From the NCBI GenBank assembly GCA_010645155.1, contig JAAGOF010000055.1:2086072-2150071 (forward strand): a stretch of DNA of 64,000 nt, given 5' to 3'. The position numbers and the translations under genes are program-made. The notes beneath the pieces are model-generated. The model saw only the letters and a program-made list of their open reading frames with translations. It did not search any database and was not told where the DNA came from. This DNA comes from Tigriopus japonicus. Its lineage: Eukaryota; Arthropoda; Copepoda; Harpacticoida; Harpacticidae. Below are positions 22,864 to 34,044 of this stretch, piece after piece (position 1 is the first letter of the stretch; each line of letters opens with the position of its first letter).

Positions 22864-25729
22864 TAACCCAAACAAGGATCAACATGGAAACACTCGAGTC
22901 AAAATTGATTTCGAATTGATGGACTTCAAGTTGGCAGAGCAACTCGTCCGCTCGTTCCATATTTTATTTGGAGATTGGGTCTCTGGTCTTTAGAGAAGTC
23001 TAGTTGTTGTAATTTCTTTTTTACCCTTAAGATGAAACTATATCAAAAATCGAACTCAAAACACATCTTAAATGGGAACTAAACCTTGAGTGATGCCATT
23101 TGAACTTGGAGTTCACGTCCCTCACTTAAGATAATATCATATTGGGGTAGTGTTTTTGACCCCAAAATTTAAACAAGTGCCAATTTAGCAACACTAAGTT
23201 AAAAACATGTTGTTATTCCCATTACTATAAATAATGTCTGAGTGTAGCAATGTTTTATCAAAATTTTTAATATTCAAAGGCCAGAGTTTTCTAATTGGTT
23301 TGCATTTCTACCCACCAATAGAAAGATAAATTTTCTTCCTCTAAACAAAATCCAAAATGATTAAGAAAGTTCTTGAAAAATATTCAATACTTGTGACTAT
23401 CGTTTAACATCAATGAGTCGATGAACTCAGGTGTTGTACGAACAATACCTGGTTTAAAAAGCTGACTTGAAAATAGGCTTTACTTATACCATCAATCTTC
23501 ATTATAGATTTATATGGTCTCCACAAAAAAAATAGCAGAATGGTCTTGCACTACAAATGCGGTCAAACATTTTGTTTCTGCCAAGTTTTGCCAAATCGAC
23601 CTTTATTTCCTCCTTTGGGTCAAAAAGTTAGATACTATCCGATTACCGATTGCTTTGAGAACTGCGACTTCACAGTTGTACAATCTTGGGACCTCTTGCG
23701 GTGACCGCCTCACTAGCCAATTGAAAAATCGTATCTGTGAGTGACTTCGAAGTTTGTCTTGATCTGCAATGTAAAACGTGTGGTATAATCTAACCAGATC
23801 TTGCACGATTTCTGTTTTGGAACACATCCTAACCTTTGGACTAATGTATTCGAATTAAGACGTTTTCTTTACAAATCCAACAAGATAGGCATTGATGAAC
23901 AAATATTGCGTTTAACTTCGTCCATCTGTGTTAAGTGGCGTGAGATGGATCATTAGCCGGGCCCGTGAAAACGACATCTCATAAATAAAGATCAACTTGT
24001 GATCTAAATATATAACTTCAATTGTCAAAATGGGCTGCCCACCTAGAGGATCCTTTAATAACAACCAAACGCCCGAGAACATTTGAAACGTTTCATATTT
24101 GCGTCTCTCTTTCTCCATTCGTTTCCCCACAACGCAAGAAAACCCAACACTGAGGAGCATTCCAAGATTCTGGCGACTTAATGCCGGTAAAGCAGTCCAA
24201 ATTGCACGTGTTATGGCTCCAAATCCCAATCAATCCCAAAATTAGAGCACAAACTAAAATTTCAAGTCATTCCCAAGCATATCTGACAATTTTTGCTATC
24301 CAATTGAGGAACAAAAAGAACCATGTGGATGCCATTTGGTTCCAAACCAGGTTTTTGGCCACACAGCATGTACAATAGCCAGCCAACCTACTCGATCGAA
24401 GAGAGAAGAATGTACCGACGAACGAGTGGCTCGCTCCGATAGGATTTCCAACGAGCCCCAAGAACAGATAACGGCGAATCGCGCGCTGAAACGCGGTTCA
24501 ACCTACGATTTGGATAGAGTGGGTGGGACAAGAATTTATGGCAAACAGTGGAAGTCATATTCGCTTACACAATGCAACCGAATTTAATCGCCTTGAAACT
24601 GGAATGGATTTCCACGAAACATTCCGTTCTACTAATAAAACTGTCCAGACCAAACATACACCTCCTTGATTTAAATCGAAGTGTCGTATTCCAGCCAGAG
24701 AATGCCACTCCGATGATGAGTTGCACCCAAACTGAAGTTGAGCATCATGACAGGAAGCCCGTTTGCACGTGGTTTCTTGAAGGGAAAAAACCTCCACTCC
24801 AAATGTGATTCGCGTTCGATGGTCCCAATTTAGGCGATCCATTTCCTTTTGTGGACAGTCTTCGTCGACCTCGTTGAGAAAAGCCAATGTGCCAAGAACG
24901 AAGCACCTGAGAAATGTCATTCGCTCGAGTGGATCAAACACCATCTGTTTCATTATGCATGGAAGAGTTTAAACTCTTAGAAACATTAGTGACACTCCAA
25001 CTTCTTGACCAAAGGCGTGAATGAGTGGGCACCGATAATAAATATTCGATTTACATCTCGACCCTGACAAGCCCAACCCATTTTTGGAGTTCAAACTCGG
25101 GATGGGAGAGTGAGTCCCTCTACTTTTTGTCGGACTCTTTTTGTATACTTTATCGTAAAACCCTGAGTCATTGCTATGATTTGCGCCAAAATAGCTAGTT
25201 ACTCTTTGACCTTTTAGAAATTGGGTAGAAATGGACCGCATAGGTGTTCCATTTAGGTTCTGTCTCATCATGCCGCCATCTCAGTCGCTTTATTTGGATC
25301 TGGAAACACATCCATTACCAATTAACATGTCACGTGGGCTGCACTTAAGGCAATGACCCTTTTCAGTTGAGCTTCGGAAAAGGGCAACCATGACTGACTA
25401 AGTATTGAATATTCATCCCCAACTGGGTTGAATCGTCTTCTTTCACCCCCCTCAGTCTCAGTCATGTGGTAGGGATCTATGAACTTCAGGTAGTGGGTAC
25501 TTGAAGGCGCTCCTCGGTGAGTCTTCGGTATCTTCAATTGGGCAGGCCCACAACATTCCACCTGCGTTGTTTCCGAGACTGGAAGGAATCCTCATTCAAA
25601 CAGGCCTGCGAACACAGTTTTGAGAAACTCAATTGCGGTTGGTGTTGTTCTGTCAGTTGAAGCACGTGTGTCTCACAAGACGGACTTCATCTGGACCATC
25701 CAAAACATCTTTAGAAAGATTGAAAAGCC

Positions 25730-26264
25730 ATGACTTGTGAGGATCGAGTAGAATCAAAACCGCTTCGAGATCGAAAGACTCGCAAAAGGTGTCATGCCAA
25801 AGCTTCCCGTGAAATGACCCCATCAGATCACATCAGTTCAGAGCCATTGGATCGTGAGCTACGGATGCTCCAGTCATTGATTCCAGATATCTCCATGAAA
25901 CACGAATTGAGTGAGGTAAGGATCGAACAGTTTATTTCAAGGGGAGAGAAAATAATTGAATTTTCAATCATCTTAGTTACAGATCATCGATGCCAGTGTT
26001 AGTTATATCGAGCATCTTCAGAATCTACTACAGAAGCATGATCCCGGCAATGTGTTTGGAATGGTGTACCTCCATCATCGTCTACATGTGGAAGATCAGG
26101 ATAGTGACATTGAAAACGAGGTAGAACATGAAGTGTTACCCATTCCAGCCAAGCCCCTCGTTAGTGACATGAAAAGCCAAGAGAAAGGGACAAAACGCAG
26201 TTTGAACGACCAAATGGATAGTTTGTCAAAACGAAGAACGAGGGAACTTCAGAGATTCCGATAA
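25730..26264 (+). CDS. ID-like HLH protein 1
   Basis: Two exons, 25730-25915 and 25977-26264, join in phase 0 to give 157 aa. I chose the acceptor TCATCTTAG at 25976 over an AG six bases downstream because it restores helix-2 spacing to match the two paralogues. The HLH reads LDRELRMLQSLIPDI (helix 1), a loop ending LSE, then LQIIDASVSYIEHLQNLL (helix 2). A basic cluster lies about 20 residues upstream but is not contiguous with helix 1. The protein therefore resembles ID/Extramacrochaetae proteins, which dimerise with bHLH factors and block DNA binding. The tail is acidic, then basic. A poly(A) signal lies at 26485-26490. The two paralogues are at 29098 and 46850. It could also be a diverged bHLH. 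Confidence 0.75.
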
Positions 26265-29097
26265 CAAGAATCAATCTGATTATTTCGCCACTTCCAATCA
26301 AAACGTAGTGCCCAAATTCATTCTGTGATGCCATGTTTCCATCCAAACGACTGAGTGCCTCTCCTTTATTAGCCGGATTCCTACAATCTTCATCGCTGTC
26401 ATCATCGCCTCAACCACAGTTATTACCACCATGAACGATAACAAAAACTGCTACAAAATATTACAAAAACCTTAGTTTCTGAAAAATAAACCATAAATAT
26501 AAAACCATTTTATGACTCCGATTTGTCTAATAAGGTCCATACAAGCGTTTCTAAGCTATCAAATAAGCAAAATTCTTGGGTCTACTCTAACTCAAATGAA
26601 AACGAATGTGAAATTCGTCCCATGACGAAGGTCAATAATTGGGACAATCGATGTTTTCCCTTATCCTTATCCGTCTGTTCTTCCACTTTTCGAGGCCACC
26701 AGAAATGATAAATGGTATTTTGGGCATGGGTAGTTGCTTAGGTATTTTCTTTGGTTGGTTGCTTGGTTGGTTCTTTGGGTGGGAAGTCAGTCAGTCAGTC
26801 TGATATGTTGCTTGTAGGGCTGGAGGTAGGCGTGTTAAACGCATCAAATGGCATCCATTCAATGATCATCAACATGTGCCTCCGGATCGATAAGAAGGAT
26901 CGCTTATTGGGCTACTTCATGGGATTTTAAATTGCTCGAGTCTCTTTAAGGTCTAATGATCATTTCGCCCGAGATGTTCAAAAACCTATTAAATTCGCCG
27001 ATGAGCGATTCCTTTGAAAGCTCATGTCCTCCTGGCTATTGCTAGGTTAAGGTTTAAAACCATAATGGTTTTCAATGGGTGTCGTGAAAGACGACATGGT
27101 CTTGCACATCTGAGGGCAGAAATCATGAGAGACTCACCATTTCAAATTGACAAGAGGATCATAAAAATCTGGTCAAGATTAGCGTCAATCGTGCATACCA
27201 TCACAAAATGGATAAAAGAATGCCATGGAAGAAGCATTGGGCCATTCAATAAGTGAGTGAGTGAGTGTGTAACTCCATTGATAGTGTTTCATTAACAGTG
27301 AGGAGCACCAAAAGTAAGCTGGATTCCCCATCCCACGCACTCCAATGAGTAAATGTTTGAGGTATTCCCTTCCATCTCCAACTTGGTCCACCACGCCAAA
27401 CATGGTAAGCTAGTCAGTTTTACCAATCTCCACACTCCGCTCGAACCATACATCGAATTATGTAGTAGACACTCACACACATGCTCTCTCTTTCTCATTC
27501 ACTCACTCACTCACACATGCTTACATCTGCGACACTCTTGACCATAAACTCTTAATCCTGGCCAAAAGCGACGTGCCATCCATTGAACGTGAACACTTTT
27601 CACGTCTGTCTAATTGATCAGTTCCGTCCCATCGCAACTGGCTTGATCTGGAACCCGCCAATTGAATTCAAAGTGTACCAAGTGCTCCTTCCATTTGATC
27701 GCCGCACATCCTCAATCTGCTCAACCCACCACCCATTGTATGTACCCAAATCTGTGTAGTACGAAGGACCAACCAACTTCTTTTTCACTCTCTCGTTTCT
27801 TCCTAGTGGTCTGGTCTGAGTACGTAGAACTCTACATGGGTGCTAAGGAATTTCGATACACATGCGAAGGGTGGCATCAGCGTTTCTGTCGCTCTTCAAT
27901 TCTTCAGAACTTCAGATCTGAGAACAACCACAACAACCACCGTCACCATCACGACCCAAAGGAAGCAAACCAACCATCCCAACGCTCGTCACTGACAGAG
28001 CGAGAGAGGGAGGAAAAATCTTCCCACGTGGACTGCCAAAAGGCAACTGAATTGAGGTAATTGGTCTGAGAAGGATGATGCTGTGTAGGGGAGAGGTCTC
28101 GTTTTGATTGAGAAAATCTGTTCTCAAGTAACAGATGGATGGTGAATCTTCTCAACCAAGCGTATGAAACAAATACTATCGGGTCGTCAACAACACCTGT
28201 GTCTGAATGTCGCGCCCTAATCGACTGCTCGTGCATAACCGAATCTCAGAAGGGTTTACGAGCCATTGGCCGGTGCTCAAAGGATCAGAAAAAGAGCACC
28301 AAGAGACTAATTTTGGTCATGAAGCTGACAATTGGTAAGAAATAGGTTGATAAAGTATGTTGGATGCTTGATCGTGAAGGAAACACATCTGTCTGTATTT
28401 CTTTACCTAGATACATATATCTCTACCTACATTCACATTCTCAGAAAGAGAAGGGAGAGAATACAACCAGCCAACCATCCATCCATCTCAACTTTATGTA
28501 GGTATACACTAGTACAGGCTTTTTTCTCAGAATTTGCTTAGCGTTCGTTAGCTCGCGCCCTCTGACACTAGAAGGTTTGGGCTGAACCCGACCTGCCCCC
28601 AGATCAAAGTGGGCGGTCCATTTGACGATAATCAAGGCACTTGACTAGTAAGTCCCTAGGTCTCAGTCCAACATGTTGCAAGCATCTTCCAGACAAATCC
28701 GACTTGCACACCTGTCTACACGATCATTTATCCACCCTCACCAACATGTCGTTTCCCTCGTTTTTTAGGGTGAGGATGTTGCACCCGGCAAATGGCGCAA
28801 CAAGTGTTCTCAATCTTGGTTCACCGGCATGCAATTGTCAGACTCAGTCGCTTTTTCACTCCCAAGACACGAAAAGCGTCTTCACAGAAGTCTGCAGCAA
28901 ATCAAGGGTGGTGTGCGAGAACAGGAGAGAGAGGTGGAAAACATACCGCAACATGGAGGAGCGCACGTGGTTTAGTTGCATTGAGACCATCAGTCGCCTG
29001 CCAAATCTCATCGAGAGAACATCCGTTGATAAGGATTTAGACATCGGCAAACCATCGCTCTCTATTGATTTTATAAGAACACATCTTCAAATTTGAA
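26265..29097. other. Region between ID-like genes 1 and 2, simple repeats only
   Basis: AATAAA at 26485-26490 probably ends ID-like gene 1. Simple repeats include TTGGTTGG/CAGT runs at about 26745-26805, a GAGT run at about 27255-27270 and CACT runs at about 27490-27520. Open frames at 27662-28060 and 28641-29096 have no recognisable domain and are treated as chance. The stretch must hold the promoter of ID-like gene 2. Confidence 0.5.
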
Positions 29098-29480
29098 ATG
29101 GCCCCAAATGGAAAACGACCAAGTCGAGGGGATCATGGAGGTCCAATTGACGGAGATCTGCAACAATTGAAGCAACTTCTTCCGTCGTTGAACTCGCAAA
29201 GAAATGCGTCACAGGTAGGTCGCCAGTGCTGCTGTCTCATGTTGACGCAAGATGTCAGATTTCACAACTTGACGCTTTGTTTCTTGTGCTTTAGGTCGAG
29301 ATCATGCAAGAGGCTGCCAAATACATTGATCATCTCCAAAGTAACCTCATATGTCATATTCGCACTCATGGATACCCTGACCGATTGAAGTCCTTTGCCG
29401 CGAAATCTTCCTATCAGGACAAAGACGGCATTCAAACCACGCTCAATTCCTACTTAGTCGGACAAGGCAAACGAAAATGA
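29098..29480 (+). CDS. ID-like HLH protein 2
   Basis: Two exons, 29098-29214 (donor GTAGGT) and 29295-29480 (acceptor GTGCTTTAG), join in phase 0 to give only 100 aa. Helix 1 is DGDLQQLKQLLPSL; the loop ends NASQ; helix 2 is VEIMQEAAKYIDHLQSNL. Helix 2 is the closest of the three to the ID consensus (x-EIxQxxxxYIxxLQ). No basic region precedes helix 1, so the protein should not bind DNA and is expected to sequester bHLH partners. The intron falls at exactly the same point as in the other two genes. AATAAA is at 29795-29800, about 315 bp after the stop. Confidence 0.8.
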
Positions 29481-30451
29481 AACCAACTAACCCTTACCAA
29501 AAAGTTAAAGCAATTTCGAGCTCCCCAAGGTGTCACATTGGATTAGAGGAAAAGGGACGATCGGAACTTCGTGGCAATTAACGGCCTTTTTTAACAGTGC
29601 CCGTGATATTTATGCCAAATAACCAATAATGTGACGACTCCTGCCGATCACGCACTCTTTCACACAAAATGAATTCAACTGAACTGATACAATCCAATTT
29701 TCACATGTCTACTCACGGTGTACCTGAAGTTTAATTTAACCTGTTTTTAGATTGTTGATACAAGTGAACAAATTATTAATCACATTAACCAAGAAATAAA
29801 ACACAAAATGACCTCATTACTTTTTTCGTTGATTTTACTCCATTTTCCTAGGAATGAAGTAGTCTTTCTTAGGTAAAAGAAGTAACTTTCATTCAGTCAT
29901 TGTTGTTTTCCAAAGTGAAAAAAAAAGTATGGCTAACTTCCTAAGAATAGCTTATTTTGCTTGTTGTCAGTTGGAGAGTCACTCTTTGAATGACAAACAA
30001 GCTGAGAAATTAGGGACGATGAGTGTCTTTTCTCCGACTAAACTCAATTAAAGTCTCGACTTGGTCCACTTTGGTCATGCTTTACGATAATAGATAAACA
30101 AAATGGGACCAGATTGGTCACTCATTTTCCACTAAAAAAACTTTTGCCCATAATGTAGATGATCATTAAAAAAAAAGTTAAAACTAATGTGATCAACCAA
30201 TATTTGTTGGCCAAGTTTTATATTATTTACCGTGTTAAATATTTGGGATCAAAAAGTGTATCGCAAAACAGCCTAACTTACAAAGCAAAAAGAAATCAAT
30301 TCAAAACAAAAAGATGAGACGCGTTAGGACGGACACTCCGAGGAAAGGGTCCTCACTCCTCAACTTACAAAAAACTGAATTAGTACCGAAAAAAGGACCG
30401 GAAAATATAGAGATTTAGTGCAGTAATAAACGAATCTCAAAGCCAACTCTG
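29481..30451. other. 3' UTR of ID-like gene 2 and empty AT-rich sequence
   Basis: AATAAA at 29795-29800 probably ends ID-like gene 2. Nothing else was recognised up to the SINE-like repeat at 30452. Confidence 0.5.
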
Positions 30452-30543
30452 CTCTCCCAGGGAGACCTGGGACCGAACGGAACCAATGAACCCGAGAACT
30501 ACTCGGTCGCGCGTTAATCATCTGCGCTACAACCATCGACCTC
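30452..30543 (-). repeat. tRNA-derived SINE-like repeat, minus-strand copy
   Basis: The reverse strand contains GATGGTTGTAGCGCAGATGA, then TTAACGCGCGACCGAG and CTCGGGTTCAT. It is a diverged copy of the plus-strand repeat at 31282-31362. The A-box-like part and the CCGAG/CTCGG hairpin are shared. The T-arm is degenerate, so it is not a working tRNA gene. Confidence 0.65.
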
Positions 30544-31009
30544 TTTTTACAATATTATTATTGCACGCAATAATTGAAATCTTGAAACAGCTTTCCTTGT
30601 CCGTTTAAAAATTGTTTCCTTCCATTCTGCCCATCCGTCTATTTCAACACTTATTTACCTAAGATAAAATGTCGATCATTATTTCTTAACCTTTGTTTAT
30701 AACTTTGATTATTATAATTTCTTACCAAAAACAGGTTGCAAAATTTTCAAGATCAAGGAAAAATCCCCTTGTGCCAAAATGATTAATCTAAGGAGGCTGA
30801 AATATATTGATGCCCCGCCTCAGGCATTTAGCCCACGAATTTTTTTTATAAATCGAATGTACTCAACAAAGGGAAGCAACATTTAATTTTTCTTGAAAAA
30901 ATTACATGTTGCAAGCCCAAGAAAGCCGGTGAGAATATTACATTGTGTCTCTCCTTCAGTACGATTGAAGAATTGTTTGCCTTTTCGGTATATCGTCGCT
31001 CTACGCTTC

Positions 31010-31245
31010 AAACGAGAAGCACTCAATTTCTGGAGTGGGAGGCTAATGATGAAAGTTATGATTTCCTGTGGATTAATTCAATTGCGTTCTTCTGCAAACG
31101 AGACCTGGCTTGTATTCAGTACAGAACATATTTCAAATTTCAGCTCAATCGAATGGCGGAATGGAAAGTTATGCCTTCTCAAGCTTATGTATTGAAGAGA
31201 GCATAGAATGAGGGAACTTGCCCTTTTCTGGTAAAGTAATCACAT
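31010..31245 (+). repeat. Fold-back family A, left-arm copy (A3)
   Basis: The sequence from GGAGTGGGAGGCTAATGATG through TTCTTCTGCAAACGAGACCT to CCCTTTTCTGGTAAAG matches the left arm and half of the central hairpin of A2 (7950-8200). The right arm is absent here. Confidence 0.65.
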
Positions 31246-31281
31246 CATAAGGGGACATATAACAAAGGACATATACATAAA

Positions 31282-31362
31282 GGGAGATGGTTGTAGCTCA
31301 GTTAATTAACGCGCGACCGAGCTATGCTCGGGTTCATGAATTCGATCCCTGGTCTCCCCGCC
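31282..31362 (+). repeat. tRNA-derived SINE-like repeat, plus-strand copy
   Basis: It begins GGGAGATGGTTGTAGCTCAG, continues with TTAACGCGCGACCGAG, and has GAATTCGATCCCTGGTCTCC at the B-box position. The GGAGA and TCTCC ends can pair, but the T-stem cannot. An inverted, diverged copy lies 0.8 kb upstream at 30452-30543. Confidence 0.65.
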
Positions 31363-32164
31363 AACAAACCCCTCTTGGTCATTTTTTGCTATAGAGGTTG
31401 TGAACAATTCCAAATCTAGTGAAATCTAGTCCTTTTATTCTCATATCTGTGCTGGTCAGCTAGGCCGAAGTGCAGAGGAACAGTAGGGTAGCCAAAATGA
31501 GAAGATAAGCAAGTGCTCGGTGGGGAGGGTTTGTTAAACCTAGTCAAGAAATAAATGCGTATAAATCTCTAAAGACAGTTACGTCAAGTGACTTTACTTA
31601 AAGCTAATGTTCTGGTCAGGATAATATACTTTTGCATACTTAAGATGACAATTGTAAAATGAGTAACAATATGTGACCAATACGTGATTGACTTTGAGCT
31701 TTTACCTCCCTTTTGTTTGTCTCCACTTATGGGGGGAAATTGTTACACCGATATATTTAGTTCACATTCTCTATTGCTAGTGGACACTTTCTCGGAAGAA
31801 AGGAAGACGTCACTAGGTAGGTTATAGGTTATATATATTATTTTATAGGTGACCATGCCTTGGATTTCAATACAACTACTAAGGACTTTTTTGCCAAAAC
31901 ATTGAATAAGTCAGTGATGGGAAGAACACAAATTTAAGCTTTTTGCGTTATGTAGGGTCAATCCAAAACATTTATGGACAAAAACTGACTTGTGTCATGA
32001 AGAACGAGTTTTGAAAAGTTGGTCTTGATTGACGATGTTTGGTCACACTAATTGTCCGCTCAACAGTTGTGAGGGCAACATTATCCTTACAAATTCAACG
32101 CATTCCGCCTCTTTGGCCAAGTCAGCCTGACTAAAGCTTGCACGCTGTTTAGTGATTAATAATT

Positions 32165-32590
32165 GATCTAAACGTTCAATTGAGCTGAAGATTGGAAGAC
32201 GTATTTTTGTCATATGGGCGGTGAAAAGGTGAAAAGTATAGAAATTTTAGTACATAGAGCGGCGGCGACAGCTGATCAGTACTGGAGAGGCAAGCGGCAG
32301 GAGTTAGGTTAGGTTCCATTAGGTTCAAGATTAAGTTTGATGTCTTGCTTTATACTGTCATGAAAATGACATACAAAATAAATTGTCATTTGGCATCACT
32401 GGTCCTGGAGAAGTGTTCAGCTGTTGACGCCGCTCTGTGTACTAAAATTTCGATACTTTCTACCGACCATAATTCTTGTCAACATACGTAAAGTTTCATT
32501 TGCAGAAGAACGTAATTGAAATATTCCTACTGGAAATCATGATAACTCTCGTTGGCCTCCCAGTCCAGAGAAATTCAGTGGTTCTTGCTT
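32165..32590. mobile_element. Fold-back family A, right-arm copy interrupted by another element (A4)
   Basis: The right-arm sequence (AATTGAGCTGAAGATTGG, then AACATACGTAAAGTTTCATT, then CCTACTGGAAATCATGATAA and GGCCTCCCAGTCCAGAGAAA) is split by the 259-bp element at 32213-32471. The remainder aligns with A1 and A2. Confidence 0.65.
32213..32471. mobile_element. MITE with long TIRs and a 10-bp target duplication
   Basis: The ends TATGGGCGGTGAAAAGTAT and its inverted partner (ATACTTTCTACCGACCATA) start TIRs of about 50 bp that run to AGAGCGGCG and CAGCTG. The flanks are ATTTTTGTCA (32203-32212) and ATTCTTGTCA (32472-32481), a 10-bp duplication with one mismatch. The sibling copy A1 has a single uninterrupted version of this site. 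TIR length and duplication size suggest a Mutator-like (9-10 bp) or related superfamily. Non-coding. Confidence 0.7.
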
Positions 32591-32821
32591 CAAATAAACC
32601 CCCAGTTCCAAGAATTTTATATTAGCTTGGTAAGAACTCGAAAGAATCCGTTTGGAAAAAACAATGCATCCAGATATGCCGCCATCCTCGATCAATTGGA
32701 ACTAAGCGCGAAGACAAATCAGGACTTTCAAGAGAAATTGTTGCTCATCTCGGCGTTATTCATCCAGCTGATTGAAAGGTTTAAAGAAAAATGTAGCCCC
32801 AAAAATGTAACTCTACACTAG
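32591..32821 (+). other. Short open frame between two mobile elements, possible orphan exon
   Basis: A helical, charged frame (including RYAAILDQLELSAK and LIQLIERFKEKC) runs to a TAG formed at the first bases of the family C element. The sequence is not part of either neighbouring repeat. It has no ATG of its own in unique sequence and no clear splice partner. It could be an exon relic or a transposase scrap. Confidence 0.25.
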
Positions 32822-33300
32822 AGCACTATAATAACAGCACTATAATAAAAGAGTACGGATATAGAGTGCGCCATCTAGTGGATTTCATGCGGCAACAGCT
32901 CGCAGTTCCCATGATACACATATTTTTGAAGATTGCAACGGTCAACCATCAGTTTTGGATAAACTAAAGTGCCTTAAATGTTGACTGAATATGGCTGATG
33001 GACCTGTGGTGGTTTTTGGTTGAAATTATTTGTAAAATCCCTTTTAAATTGGCATGGAAACCTGACTACTGCAAAGGTAATTCTGGCATGATCTATACCA
33101 AAATAGTCAGAAAAACAATTAAAATTCTGTTTGGAGTTCCGCCATCAACATTTTAGGCACTTTAGTTTGTCCAAAACTGATGAATTATTGTTGCAATCTT
33201 CAAAAATATGTGTATCGTGGGAATTGCGAGCTGTTGCCGCATGAAATGCGCCAGATAGCTCACTTTATGACCTTACTCTATTATTTTAGCGCTCTACTCT
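32818..33300. mobile_element. Fold-back/MITE family C, longer copy 2
   Basis: The ends TAGAGCACTATAATAACAG and (inverted) GAGCGCTAAAATAATAGAGT bound arms of about 150 bp that both contain AAAATATGTGTAT and GCGCCA(T/G)(C/A)TAG. The left end carries a short internal duplication of GCACTATAATAA. TA flanks both ends. No coding frame. Confidence 0.7.
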
Positions 33301-33538
33301 ACATCAGACGAAGTTACCTTGAGCCCTGTTAGTGATGGGATTCAATCTAATTTCAATCTGTTCAATCTATTAGGACTGCCATCAATGTAGTTGGTCCAGT
33401 GATAAAAAATTTATGAAGAAATCTCAACTTATTCTTTACAGTACCCCTGATCTGAAGTCTTCAAAAACAGGGTCACTTTTTGGATATTCTCTTTGAAGGA
33501 ACGCATTTTTCGCAGAAGTGACATATATTACTGATGGG

Positions 33539-34036
33539 CAGACCTGTGATGTAATTGTGATTGACATTATAATTACGTAATTGCACTTACATTTCCAAGT
33601 AATTGAAATTGTTATCAATTACATTTGAGATCAAAGTTGTAATTATAATTAATTGCATTTGAGCCCATGCAATTGACATATTTCAATTACAATTACTTTT
33701 TCATCTAGATAAGCAGTTCTGAGAATAAAAATTTAGCAGATTTTCCCCCCTCCTTCCAATACCTTTCGTTGTGTAAAATAATTCACAAAAAGCTCACAGG
33801 TTTGTGACGCTCTTTGCTCATTTCGCAGTTGAAAAGAAATTAGTTCAAGCTTGGTTTGAAAAAATAATGCAATTGAAATGTAATTCAATGTAATTCAATT
33901 ACTTTGGAAAAGTAATTGTAATTGTGATAAATTACATTTGCAAATAAAGTAATTGTAAGTGTATTTAATTACTTTTGAGACCAATGTAATTGTAATAGTA
34001 ATTAATTAAATTTTCGAAGAAATTGACACAGGTCTG
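33539..34036. mobile_element. hAT-like MITE filled with TAATT-type palindromic sequence
   Basis: CAGACCTGTG (33539-33548) and CACAGGTCTG (34027-34036) are perfect 10-bp TIRs. The flanks CTGATGGG and TTGATGGG match at 7 of 8 bases, as an 8-bp hAT duplication would. Inside, AATTACAATTAC/GTAATTGTAATT units recur in both orientations around a 150-bp unique core, so each half can fold on itself. Confidence 0.75.
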
Positions 34037-34044
34037 TTGATGGG

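Larger units (their letters stand above)
21552..25729. other. Gene-poor stretch with repeat fragments
   Basis: No gene was recognised. It contains repeat family D (22073-22230) and a family C fold-back element (22542-22863). Short open frames at 23603-23827 (-), 24336-24587 (+) and 24555-24953 (-) lack recognisable domains. They may be mobile-element debris or chance. Confidence 0.5.

Noticed and set aside
25977..25982. Alternative acceptor TTACAG for exon 2 of ID-like gene 1
   Set aside because: Using it removes two residues and breaks the helix-2 spacing conserved in the other two genes.
28641..29096. 151-codon frame ending just before ID-like gene 2
   Set aside because: No domain, and it fits 5' flanking sequence of the HLH gene better than a separate gene.
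32306..32331. TTAGGTTAGG-like motif suggesting arthropod telomeric repeat
   Set aside because: There are only two adjacent units, and they lie within the nested MITE.
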